Source: Lingula anatina (Eukaryota > Brachiopoda > Lingulata > Lingulida > Lingulidae). Taken from it: 64,000 nucleotides of DNA. The position numbers and the translations under genes are program-made. The stretch is taken from NCBI RefSeq assembly GCF_001039355.2, contig NW_019775460.1:278646-342645 (forward strand), in the 5' to 3' direction. Numbering within the stretch: position 1 is the first letter of the stretch; each line of letters opens with the position of its first letter. Shown here one piece after another: positions 49,874 to 60,693 of the stretch. Under the pieces are notes generated by a model. That model was not told the origin of the DNA, searched no databases, and was given only the letters and a program-made list of their open reading frames with translations.

Positions 49874-50376
49874 ATGGCAGATCGAGAAGAAGAGACCCGG
49901 AAGCGCTGTAGCTCAGCGCCAACTAATGGACTTCAGTCCACCCCGGAGAAGAAACCGTGTTTAACAAGCAGGTAAGTGTTATCTTAGCTTAAGGTGGCAA
50001 TTCTACGAAACATGTCATTGGGTTGCTCACCTAAGCGTTGACATAAATTGTTATCTAATTTCACGTGAACTTTCCACGTTATCTATAATATCATATATCA
50101 TGAACTCCAGACCAAGGTACACTGTGCATTTTTGACTGTTGGCTTAGGACAATATATTGTTTTGATGACCTCAGAAAAGTGATGTCGACCGAGGCGAATT
50201 TTTACTCCAGAATGAATTAAATGTCTATCTTCCAAAATATTAAGTTGCATTATTTCACCATGCAGATACTGGTACTTAGCTGAGGTTGAAATATACATGT
50301 ACTGAGCATCAGCGATTTCAGAATAACTAAGCCATAACTAAGTTGATCAAAGAAGGTCATGGGATGGGGTTAGAGG

Positions 50377-50407
<31 letters not shown>

Positions 50408-50644
50408 AAGGGGTTAGGGTACTTCTTGAATTTCTGTATGAAAAAGAAAAATTGTATTTAAAACTATGATGTTAATCTTTGCCTGGATTCTGTATTGGCA
50501 GAGATGAGAACAAGAAGAGAGAAGACTATCTGGAGTGGTCGGAATACTTTATGGCCATAGCTTTCCTGTCAGCACAGCGCAGCAAGGATCCCAACTCTCA
50601 GGCATGCCACTCCACAGCCAGACCATTTCGTTCTTTTTTTTCCT

Positions 50645-50683
<39 letters not shown>

Positions 50684-51291
50684 ATATGTTTCTTTCTTTC
50701 TTTATTATGTGTGTATGTATTAATTGAGGATAAAAATATGGTAAATATAAAATGATCTTCCCAAGGCCCTCATTGGTTTAGCTGTACGTCCTGTGCACTT
50801 CTCTTTTTCCCTTTTTCTAAGGTATTTTTTATTATTCAGTGATTAAACCTAGTAATTTGGTTTAAAAAATTCAAGTAGAATTGTCAGCTTGTTTGATATT
50901 GATTTAAAAGTTATTTGATGTTTGATGTTCTTACCAAATTGAAAATATAGAAAACAGAATGATAAAGTAGATAGAGAGGGTTTAGAGATTATTATTTGCA
51001 GAACGGCCTTTATTAGAATATACTTTGGTGTGTAATAAAAATTGTTGAATTTTGAAATAAAATTCATTTTCTGTCGTAAAATCAGGATTTAATTTTATGT
51101 ATTGAAAAGAGATCATTCAGAGTTGTTAGTCAAACAGTGACTGTCTCTCTCCCAGGTTGGGGCGTGTATAGTGAACCAGGAGAACAAAATAGTGGGTATT
51201 GGCTACAATGGAATGCCCAACGGTTGCAACGATGACTTCTTGCCTTGGAGAAGAGTAGCGGAGAACAAACTGGACACCAAATATCCCTATG
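49874..51291 (+). CDS. DCTD: Deoxycytidylate (dCMP) deaminase, exons 1-3 (5' part)
   Basis: Exons are 49874-49971, 50502-50601 and 51156-51291, with phases 2, 0 and 1. They encode a basic, Ser-rich N-terminus, then [20 protein letters not shown], then RSKDPNSQ joined to [20 protein letters not shown] and [20 protein letters not shown], ending KYPY. This is nearly the vertebrate enzyme, which converts dCMP to dUMP as the precursor for thymidylate. The zinc-binding HAE and PCxxC segments should follow in the next exons, but none is visible up to 64,000. The gene is cut by the window end, by an intron longer than 12 kb, or by the N gap at 54,458. Intron 2 has a GC donor (CAG|GCATGC). No usable GT lies nearby. 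Confidence 0.9.
50638..50704. repeat. (TTTC)n microsatellite in DCTD intron 2
   Basis: About 13 TTTC units, interrupted once, start roughly 35 bases after the GC donor. Confidence 0.95.
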
Positions 51292-51299
51292 GTAAGAGT

Positions 51300-54170
51300 T
51301 TAATACTTAAACATCAATGTCATGCTATAATTCACTTTGTCAGGGTAAACAGAATAATTTAAATTGAGTAGAATGTTTATAGTGTGTTATTTTTGCAACA
51401 TCATGTGCATCATGTACTTTTTTCATACCATCATCAATCATGTAAACCGCAAACAACAGACCCTTCCACTAAATGAAATTTTCTTGAGATCCTTCACATT
51501 TATATTAGAAAATCACACATTTGATCAATTCTACATGAATGTTAATAAAATAGTTCATGTGTGACAAAAGCGTTACAATAGACTGCTGATAACATCTGCA
51601 CAGCTGAAATGCTGCCGAGTTGGTGACACCAAGGTCATTATGCGCCCCTTAATTTATGATATCAGACACACCTAACAGGCATATAAAGCTCACTAATATC
51701 AATAGGTGTTTACACGGAATTTGTCTTAACATAAATTTAAATGCTGTGGAAAGATCTTAAACAACTATAAAGATGTCATTGCTTGATAATTTTTAAGGTT
51801 TTAATTTACATATCTTTATGTGTTATTACTTATCATTTTGCTGAGAAAACATTAAGCAAAATTAGATATGATAATTAAATATGTATTAGATATGATCAGA
51901 AGATAATTAACTGTGGTCAAGGAAAATGCAAAATGTTTGACTTATATTTTCAGTTTATCAACAATTAATGAAAAATATGCAGACTAAAACAAATCAAAGC
52001 AAATAATTAGAATTATAATGATAAATAAAATTAGAAAAGTAAAATATTAAAGTCGGGTAAAAGGTCAGAAGATGGACACATANATGTCATTTTATCTAAT
52101 TATATGTCACCATTCATTACAGGGTGAAAATTTTAGTTATACCAATAAATATATTTTAAACCACAAGAGTGTCCGTCTGTTACATAAGTAAATAATAGAT
52201 TTTTAAGGGCATCATCTATAATTGGCAGCTAGCTGGACAACAACACCAAATTTTGCAGGTGTACATATATAGATACCTTTTGACATACTAAATCATACTA
52301 GCCTCCTAACCTTCTGGAGAATAACCCCATTTGGGCAAATTGTTCAAGATGGTCAACAATTAATGGCATTATATGAAAAATATACACATTTCAGATAATT
52401 CTCCATAAAGAAACTTACTTTTGGTGTCTTTGCAATTGTCTACCCTATATACCTTTTAATGATTGTACCAGGTCACAGAAGTCAAGGTCAAATTGAAAGT
52501 CAGATTATTAGTCTATCTGACATATATACATAAAAACCTCTGAAAAGATAAAATTTTGTCAGGATATTCAATCGTGTTGATTTTCAAACTGAACCTGCCA
52601 TAATAACAAATAAGGTGACTCAGCAAAACTTAAAGTAAAAAGTGAGCTGAGGTCTTAAAAAAAACTCTGAACAGTTATCATGGGGTAAAAAAACTAACCT
52701 ATTTTTTATCTTAGATGCTCTGAGATCACATAAAAAATGCAGAATTCCATGGATCCGTGGAAAAAACATCATGTCTGAAAGACGATAAAGCAATTGGAAC
52801 TTTCACATAAATAATTCATCATGCGTATTATCAATATGAAGCTGCCTTATCAACATATACCCAGCCAGCAAATTTTAAGTAAAATCAAAAATAGCTTTGC
52901 ATTTTTGGGAGCATACACTTATACCAAAAGATATGACGCTTGAAAAAATGCAAAAAAAGTCATCAAGAATTTATGTAATAATGATCCAACCAGGCTGATT
53001 TTTGAAACATACCTACTTTATAAACACATACAGCCAGTAAGAAATTTTGTAGTTAAATGGGAGCTATTTATTTATTTTTGTTACCTCTTTTACTGCTGCA
53101 GTGTTTTTTTTTCATGACAAATGCACATTTTCAATCATATTCTGCATGTAAATATAAATATTATAAGTAAAGTCAAAATCAATTATCTGATGGTTTTAGA
53201 ATCCACAATAAAGGCAATCAAATAAAGCATGACATGGATGTTTTTGGCCAAACAGTTGAATATCTGAATCCAGGCAGAATCCCAGTAACAGTAACCATAT
53301 TTGATCAGTCACTACAGCGAGTGCAATTATAGTAATTAATGAACGGTGAAGGGAAGCATTCTAATACTGGGGGAGGGGGGGGGGAGAAGATTGGACAAAA
53401 ATTTCAATCCAAAAGACCCTTGGTGTCATCTCTTAGAAGACTGAGACTGAAGAGATCTCTTTTTTCTATGAAGTCCTCACACTGGTTCAAAACAAGTACA
53501 TGATGCTCATCATCTTGCACTTAACCCTGTGCAATCTCTAGCTCAATAGTGGTTCAAATGATGAAACTCCCATCCTCAATTGCTACATAAGAATCTGGTC
53601 AACATTCATGTTCTAAGATCAGATCATGAAATATTATCATGACATTCCACTGTGTAGCAGAGCCCTTAAGGAGAGAAAATATACCTCTCATGTTGAAGCA
53701 TTGGATCAAGCAGCACCTTTTCTTTGCCTTGGCCCATGTTTACTAGGCCAGGCAGGTGTCTGTCCTTAAGTCTCTGCTGTGCAGGACTGGAAATGCTTCA
53801 AACTGTGTGATTTCTGAAACAGCCAATTGTTTTCAGCCATCCCATTCAATCAGGGTCATGAGCAGGAGAACAATATGGTAAAAGATAAGTACAAGTCAAA
53901 CTTAAGATTTGACTGAGAACCCAGCATTTTCATATGGACATGCTAGAAACAATACCAGCAGTTTCTTTAGATAGTCTTTTCTATGGATTCACAGTGTCCA
54001 TTCATACTTCTACCAAGAAGAATTCCTCAGCACCCTTCAGAAAAACCCATAGAAAGATCAATCCTAAGAAAGATTACACAATTATATTTGTACAGAATAA
54101 CATGACTATATGGTCAATTATATATCTCAATGCAAAACTTTGTAACTTCTAGGAATTTCCTGTCCTTTAG
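51300..54170 (+). other. DCTD intron 3, proximal part
   Basis: AT-rich with no recognisable exon. A single N is at 52,083 and a G-run (53,370-53,385) is present. No HAE or PCxxC coding sequence of the deaminase was found here on either strand. Confidence 0.45.
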
Positions 54171-54179
54171 GTGGACCCG

Positions 54180-54456
54180 TCATTCCCTCCTTCACTTTCA
54201 GATATTTGAAAGCCCCGAGCCATGTGAACAACCAGATCAACCACCATCACGACTGTGAGGTGCTACATGGTGCAACCATTGTCCACAGTCTTCCTGCCAG
54301 TGTCAACACATTGGATGATTATGCTGGCAACATTTTCCTACCTTATTTGGATAGGCAACTGAACATAATATGTAGTATAGAACACATGTCTTCCTGACTC
54401 CCTGAAAGAGTCCACAAGTGAGAAGAAAGCAAGATATGCCAAAAAGAAAGTGAAAT
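54180..54456 (+). pseudogene. Transposon-associated ORF fragment
   Basis: It reads HDCEVLHGATIVHSLPASVN then DDYAGNIFLPYLDRQL. After a frameshift it reads LPDSLKESTSEKK. The pattern (gene product ending 'FxDYAxxxFLPY', then 'WDxYxPDSLKxxTRxKRG') is, as I remember it, part of a long uncharacterised ORF repeated many times in cnidarian and mollusc genomes. It is cut off by the N gap. Confidence 0.5.
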
Positions 54457-54457
54457 G

Positions 54458-54626
54458 NNNNNNNNNNNNNNNNNNNNNNNNNNNNNNNNNNNNNNNNNNN
54501 NNNNNNNNNNNNNNNNNNNNNNNNNNNNNNNNNNNNNNNNNNNNNNNNNNNNNNNNNNNNNNNNNNNNNNNNNNNNNNNNNNNNNNNNNNNNNNNNNNNN
54601 NNNNNNNNNNNNNNNNNNNNNNNNNN
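54458..54626. other. Assembly gap (169 N)
   Basis: Unknown sequence, followed directly by a C run. Confidence 1.
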
Positions 54627-55359
54627 CCCCCCCCCCCCCAAAGACCTATAAGATAAAACAGAAACTGAATATTCTCTTTTGAAAGATCAAAGATGTAAGG
54701 TTGCAAATAGCCTAAATCCAAGTAGGTCTTTTTGACTTCAGTGCTGTCAAATCAGGTTACTGTTTTGTTGTGTCTGATTGCAATGTACAGTGAAGAGGCC
54801 AACAAGCCATGCCAAGCTGGGTGTTAAGAGATAATTCTTGTATGCCCATTGATCACCACAGAGTTGCCATACAGGTGGGCAAGTTTGGCAAGGCAGCCAT
54901 ATTTTAATTTTTTTTTAAATCTCAGAAACTTAATTATAAAACAAAACACTCAATCAGCAGGGATCCTGGAATTCCACATTTTTTTTTTCTTTTTTTTTTT
55001 TTTTTTGTCAAACGGGTAAATTCTCCAAAGATCAAGCTATTATAACTTCATTTTGATATAGTATGCCAAAAGATATTTGGTACAATATTCGGTGATATTC
55101 GGTGATTTTATCTGTTAAGGCTTGAGTTTTTTCATTATTCACTTCATGCATTCATTTTCAAGGGGTTCAACGTATTTCCATTCATCTGTTGCACAGACAG
55201 CCCTGCACGGGCTTTGGTAAGGAACTGCAAACAATACAATGGACAACTTGGCTGTGACTGGTGTGTACAAAATTTGTTTGGTGCCTAAAACATTGTGTTG
55301 GAAGAAAAAAATACATTGTCAACAATTATTCTTTATTTTTTGATGCATATGTTTGTTTA

Positions 55360-55523
55360 CAGGGGCGGATTTAGGCCGTCTTCTGGGTCTTCTGGAAGAC
55401 GGTCAGACTTTTAAGTTTACATTGACAGGTATCTATTTTTTCTGTCGGAAGACGGTCAAAATGAAGGATGGTAATAAAGATAATTTGGAAGACTGTCAGG
55501 AAATATCTCTGAATCCGCCCCTG
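55360..55523. mobile_element. 164-bp MITE with CAGGGGCGGAT ends
   Basis: The ends CAGGGGCGGATTTAG and (reverse complement) CAGGGGCGGATTCAG are flanked by the direct repeat GTTTA (55355-55359 and 55524-55528). The interior is built from inverted copies of GGAAGACGGTCA. A related copy is at 1124-1292. Confidence 0.85.
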
Positions 55524-56089
55524 GTTTAGGACTGATTGTATTCAACAAAGACTTGAAAGTACATGTAAAACCTTCTTTTGTACTTATATATATATTTTTT
55601 AATTTACAGATTTACAGTTAGGTGTATCAAGCAGACCCAGCAAGAAATGTTGTGATAGATCCAGATGGTTGAGTCTGGGAGAAGCCAGCTGTGGACCTCC
55701 CAGCTCAGTCCAGTATCAGAAGAGAATAGACAAAATCTTTGGCAGGACTACCCACACTTTCCTACAAAGATTCAATACATGGACTAACTGAAGGAACTGC
55801 TGAAAAACACAGGATGGCTGGCTATGTTTAAGGCAGGCAAAGTTACAACGAAACATCCACACACTTTTAAAAAAAATCATTAATTCTATTCTCATTTAGT
55901 GAATTCAAATATTCGATGCTTGGCATACCAAAACTTCCAGTGCTTCTAACAATCTGCAACCCCTTTTTTGGGGAAAGGAGAGAGGAAATACATGAATTTT
56001 GGCAATAGTGACTTCATAGAGGCTTTCTCCTGTCTTTGAGCAGTCTTCGCAGTTGCAGAAAGAAAATCAAAAGTGATGGAACAATTTGT

Positions 56090-56906
56090 CTGCAATCTTT
56101 ATAGACAGAAGGAAGCTAGTAATGTCAATGAGGCCAGGTTCAACATATTTTGGCTGGAATTCTATGTCACGAAAGATAGGGAGGTATTTCGAAGTCAACA
56201 GGGCAAGTGTACTAGGAATGCGAGCTATTGCAAGGGGGAACACTTCTGCTGAGAAGATTTCAGCGTACCTCTCCATGCCAGCTCCAGTGGCAAACAACAG
56301 TTGGTGTCTCTACACACAGGCCTTAGGCAACCGCGCCAGGGAGAGAGCTCAGGAAAGCATGGATGGCACCACGCTTCCCGTGAAGCAGGTCTTCCCAGGG
56401 AGCAATGTCGATCCAGGAGAAATTGTGGACTATGGGGTTACCATCGACGGTTCCTGGCAAACCAGAAACTTGTCTAAACATGGATTTGTAGCTGCAATTT
56501 GGATACGGGAGAAATTCTGGACGTTCACTATATGTGTACCATGTGTCGGACATGTGCCAATTTTCTAAAGCTGCTCCAAACCACGGCGGAAGAGGTTGAC
56601 TTTCAACTGAAACACTTCCAGGAGTGCCCTCACAACCACGAAGGCTTGACCCAGGCCATGGAAGTTGAGGGTGCCTTTGTTTTATACAGTCATTCCATGG
56701 AACTTTATTGGTTACGCTACAATCAATTTGTAGGGGATGGGAACAGCTCAGCCTTCCAGAGTGTCCATCTACAGCAGCCCTATGGTCCGGACATTGAGAT
56801 TACTAAAGAAGATTGCACAGGCCATATCCAGAAGAGAATGGGCACTAGACTTTGGCCCTTAGTTGCCAGAAATAAAGGTAATAATAGTGAAAATACATTG
56901 AAGTAA
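56090..56906 (+). pseudogene. Mutator-like transposase, frameshifted
   Basis: Two overlapping frames join near 56,500-56,550. The first reads NRASVLGMRAIARGNTSAEK, PAPVANNSW and GVTIDGSWQTRN. The second reads DTGEILDVHYMCTMCRTCAN, CPHNHEGLTQAMEVEGAF, GDGNSSAFQSV and QPYGPDIEITKEDCTGHIQK followed by RMGTRL. This order (IDGSWQ, Cys pairs, NHEGxxxxMEVEGA, GDGxxxxF, YGPDIExxxxxCxGHxQKRMG) is that of the metazoan Mutator-like transposase domain (DDE type, with Asp in IDGSWQ and GDG). Typical members have DGTWQRRG where this has DGSWQTRN. It sits on the same strand as DCTD and probably inside its third intron. Confidence 0.78.
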
Positions 56907-57254
56907 AAAGTACATTTGTACAGGATTGACTTATCTTCAATGCTATATCTGCTTTTAAATTAGTTATTGCTTAAACTTTGAAAACATAACTTTATCCACG
57001 GCTCCATGATATGTTGTTTTACCTCTCTGTGATAAGTGAAATTTGCAATCTGCTTCTTAACCAAAAAAGCCACTCTGTAAATTTCAAGTAAGACAAAAAT
57101 ACAGTTGGACAGTTATGGGATATGTCATGTGCCTGACAGTAACGGCAACAGCAACGACGCAGATAGACAGACCAATGAGAATACATACAAACACGAACAA
57201 AGACCTACATTTACATAAAATATTTTGATAAATAGGATTATTGTTCTTATATTT

Positions 57255-57415
57255 TTCAGATAATATTACAGATGAAGTTACAGAAACAAGTGCACCCCTT
57301 GTAACATGTTTGCAACCAGAAGATTTGTTGCAGTATATATCAGATAAGTACGAAGACAGAATATTATGTTTTGCCCCATCAGAAAATCAACATCCTAAAT
57401 CTTCATTGTTATAGG
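57255..57415 (+). other. Possible exon, unrecognised
   Basis: After a pyrimidine-rich TTTTTCAG there is an open stretch (ITDEVTETSAPLVTCLQPED, LLQYISDKYEDRILCFAPSE) ending in a stop. I do not recognise it. It may belong to the neighbouring element genes or be chance. Confidence 0.25.
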
Positions 57416-58063
57416 CCCTATCTATTAACACCCTTTTTAAATCCAAATGGAAGAAGTCAGGCACACATGTAAAGGACACAACACTAGGTAGACCTACATC
57501 TTGCCACATTCCCTGTATGTGTCTTTTGGTCAAAACTTATATCATATACCTATCTCAGAGGATAAGATAATTATTTAGGTAATTTGCATAAGCTGAGGCC
57601 AGTCACACTGTACATATCTATGGTGTTTGCAAAGATAGTTCCTTGTTTTTTTTCTTAAACTATCATTATAAAAAATTTAAGCAAACAACTCAAATATCCT
57701 CTGCAAACATATGACTGTAAAACATGGTAAATAAAGAGTATGGTTCACAATGATCCAACATGCAACAAAGCAAGAAAGAATATTCTAAATTAAGCACCAC
57801 CTATATGCATGTTGAACTATGCCATATGACTTAGTGCCACGATAACGTTAGAAAGCAATCTCTGTAAAAATCTTTCAATTGGTATTGGTAGCATTAGTAC
57901 ATATGTTGAAATATAATTATATTTATTATGTGGCCATTTTCACGGAAAGTACATCCTCAAACATGAATCATGTAATAATAATTACATAGTTAATTATGCA
58001 TATACACATAGGGAACATTGGCAAACAAGTGCCAAGTTCTTACTGTGAACACCACTTTTTCCA

Positions 58064-58213
58064 GGTGCCTCTGCAATCAACTGGTACCAGGGGAATAAAG
58101 TTTCTATGGAGTTTAAGCCAGGCTGGGAGTCTTCTGGTGACATCTCCAGACATCTTCATGACCACAAGTGGCTGACTGGGAACTGTGGATTTGTGACGGG
58201 ACACACTTTATCT
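58064..58213 (+). other. Possible exon, unrecognised
   Basis: CTTTTTCCAG precedes an open stretch (GASAINWYQGNKVSMEFKPG, HDHKWLTGNCGFVTGH) that ends where a MITE begins at 58,214. No family is recognised. Confidence 0.25.
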
Positions 58214-58392
58214 TAAAGGGATAACAACTGTCCTTGTTAGACTCATATTTTATAATAAATTCACTGAAACAACTTAGAAATGAATGTAGGAATGGATTCA
58301 TTAACCATAGGTATAAGTATGGGAAAATTGTCGTTTGCCCCAAGAAAATCTGTTTTTTTTTACCAAAAGGAACAGTTGTTATCCCTTTAATA
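58214..58392. mobile_element. TTAAAGGGATAAYAAC MITE, copy 3
   Basis: The inverted ends TTAAAGGGATAACAACTGTCC and GGAACAGTTGTTATCCCTTTAA bound about 178 bases. The interior shares ATGGATTCATTAACCAT and TATGGGAAAATTG with copies 1 and 2. Confidence 0.8.
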
Positions 58393-59126
58393 ATTGAAGA
58401 AATCAATTGTAAGAAAGTACACCAAATCTTGGTGTACTAGCTGGCAAGTGTCCCACCTACTTTGGGGACTGGACTGTGAAAAAAATTCAAATGTACTTAC
58501 ATTATGGGAGGTACTGGTGACAGCTTTGACTTCTGAGACTGGCACTATTCCCAGACTGAAAGAAAAAAATGTTAACTTAGCCAAATCTGTTTCAATATTT
58601 GTGATACTTGTACATGTAAATCCTTACAGCAGTAAAAAAAAACAGAGATCACTATTAATATCTGTATCTATATTGAGCTATATTAGGCACATCAGTTGGC
58701 TGTAACTACTTGAAGTGCACTTTTGTGATGTAATGTGAGGGAAGTGGGGAAAATTACAGTAACTGGTCAACAAGACAAAAATTACTTAAACCCAAAAGAA
58801 ACACAAGAGGTGATTACTGGTGAGTTTTTCTTCATGGAGAAAGGGAAGGAGACCATGCAATTACCTGTTACCATGGTTTCCCATTTCTGGCTTTTCACAT
58901 TCCATTTATCATAAAACTTGCCACATTTCATGTTTTATACACGAGGGAGAGACAAAGGGATGCTCCTGATGGTGTCCATTACCCTTCCATTTTAAGAAGT
59001 CATCTTCATGCAGCCAGCCTGGGAATCAGTTCTCTTCGAAGCCACCATGACATGTCGTACAAAAAGGGACGCTGGAAAAAGAGACAGAAGATTACACATG
59101 TACTTGTGAAGAAATAGATGTTATCA

Positions 59127-59285
59127 AGACAGACACCTGACACAGTGACATCTGACAGAGTGACACCTGACACAGTGACATCTGACACAGTGACACCTGA
59201 CAGAGTGACATCTGATAGCCTTATGAAGGAATATGAAGTGTGACACCTAACAATGTGACAACTTTCAGCATGACACCTAGCAGTA
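59127..59285. repeat. 15-bp minisatellite
   Basis: Degenerate TGACACCTGACASAG units, alternating CACCTG and CATCTG, about eight to ten copies. Confidence 0.85.
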
Positions 59286-60010
59286 TGACAGGTTCAGGCC
59301 AGTTGAGAAACTACCTTTTCAAATAAAACATAATCTGAAATGACCCTACAGTACAGACATTCCATCTTTGACCTCAGATTTTCTAAACAAAATTAAGAAT
59401 AGTATAATCCACATGTCATCCCTACCTAGAGTTTTTTAATTTTAAGGAAATGAATTTAAATGCCAGTGTATACAATTATGGCATTGGCTACATTTACAGG
59501 CATACCTATACCAATTCTATAGCAGAACTATAAGAACACAGAACCTACTTCAGACATGAGCCTGGGTTTAAAAAAAAACCTCTGAACATTTATCATGGGA
59601 CCAAACATCCAATCTTGGCAAATCTCAGGAACCATCAGAACCGAATTAAAAAACACGGCCCTTTGGACCTAAAATTACTGCAGATGTCACAAAAAGCACT
59701 GCCAATTGCCACCAATAATTTCCTTTCCCCCCCCCTCTTAGTTTTCCGAATCAAAGTTCATATAACTGACAACAACTGCAGTATCAGTGGCTGTCAAATA
59801 ATATGGCCATCCCTAACACTACCTGGTAAGGGGTGGGAAATAACAGCTCAACACAGATAAACCAATTGGAAAAAAATTCTATCTGTGACCTATCAACAAT
59901 ATGCTATATATTTGTTTCTTACATAGCCTAAGATAATGATACATTACAACTAAGTTACCTATTATGTGGAAACTTCATCAGAGTGCAAGTAGCTCCAGAA
60001 TTTTCACCTT

Positions 60011-60290
60011 ACACAGTGTCAGGTAGACAACATGAAGTCCAGGTACCTGTCATCTCATCTAGCTGGACCTCTGACCCTACAAACAACTAACTGTTCACAC
60101 AGTGTCAGGTAGACAACATGAAGTCCAGGTACCTGTCATCTCATCTAGCTGGACCTCTGACCCTCCAAACAACTAACTGTTCACTTATGCAAATATAGAG
60201 TGCATTAGAGGTGATCTTGACTATCTGCACTCATAATCATATGCAAATATAGAATGCATTAGAGGTGATCTAGCTCATCTGCACTAACAC
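60011..60290. repeat. Two adjacent tandem duplications (86 bp and about 54 bp)
   Basis: ACACAGTGTCAGGTAGACAA starts at 60011 and again at 60097, and the 86-base copies differ by a single base. Immediately after, ATGCAAATATAGARTGCATT starts two units of about 54 bases. Confidence 0.9.
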
Positions 60291-60349
60291 AGTAAAATAC
60301 TTACTGTCTCAGAAGATCTGTTTTAACTTGTAGAAGTCATAGACCCCCA

Positions 60350-60550
60350 TTTCCAGAGATTAGATCGATCTACTTTAGATCGACCTAACTCCCTGGGGGT
60401 TTACGCTTAATAGCTGTCAGCCGGGCAATCACGAAAGTTAATTACCCCCTTACAGCTTGTAGTAGGCGGGACGGACATTTAAGCCGGATTATCTGACAGT
60501 AATCTAGTGAGACTCCCCGCGGGGATAGATCGATCTAAAAGCTCTGGGAA
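60350..60550. mobile_element. AGATCGATCT-type palindromic MITE, copy 2
   Basis: The ends TTCCAGAGATTAGATCGATCT and (reverse complement) TTCCCAGAGCTTTTAGATCG bound a palindromic element related to 47070-47305. Confidence 0.72.
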
Positions 60551-60693
60551 TACAGCCATATACTAGTGTAAAGAATGCAATTTTTCCATATAACTTACAC
60601 TTGGGTAAGTCATTATTTTAATCTTTAAGGCCTGTTTGAAATGATGTTCCAAATCCTGTACAAGTTATGAACATCTGCTCTCTTTTTTCAGAT

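Noticed and set aside
50479-50727. Frame continuing past SKDPNSQ into a Phe/Leu/Ser-rich tail
   Set aside because: The tail is the translated TTTC microsatellite of DCTD intron 2. The coding exon ends at 50601.
54303-54721. Frames made mainly of X residues
   Set aside because: They span the N gap and carry no information.
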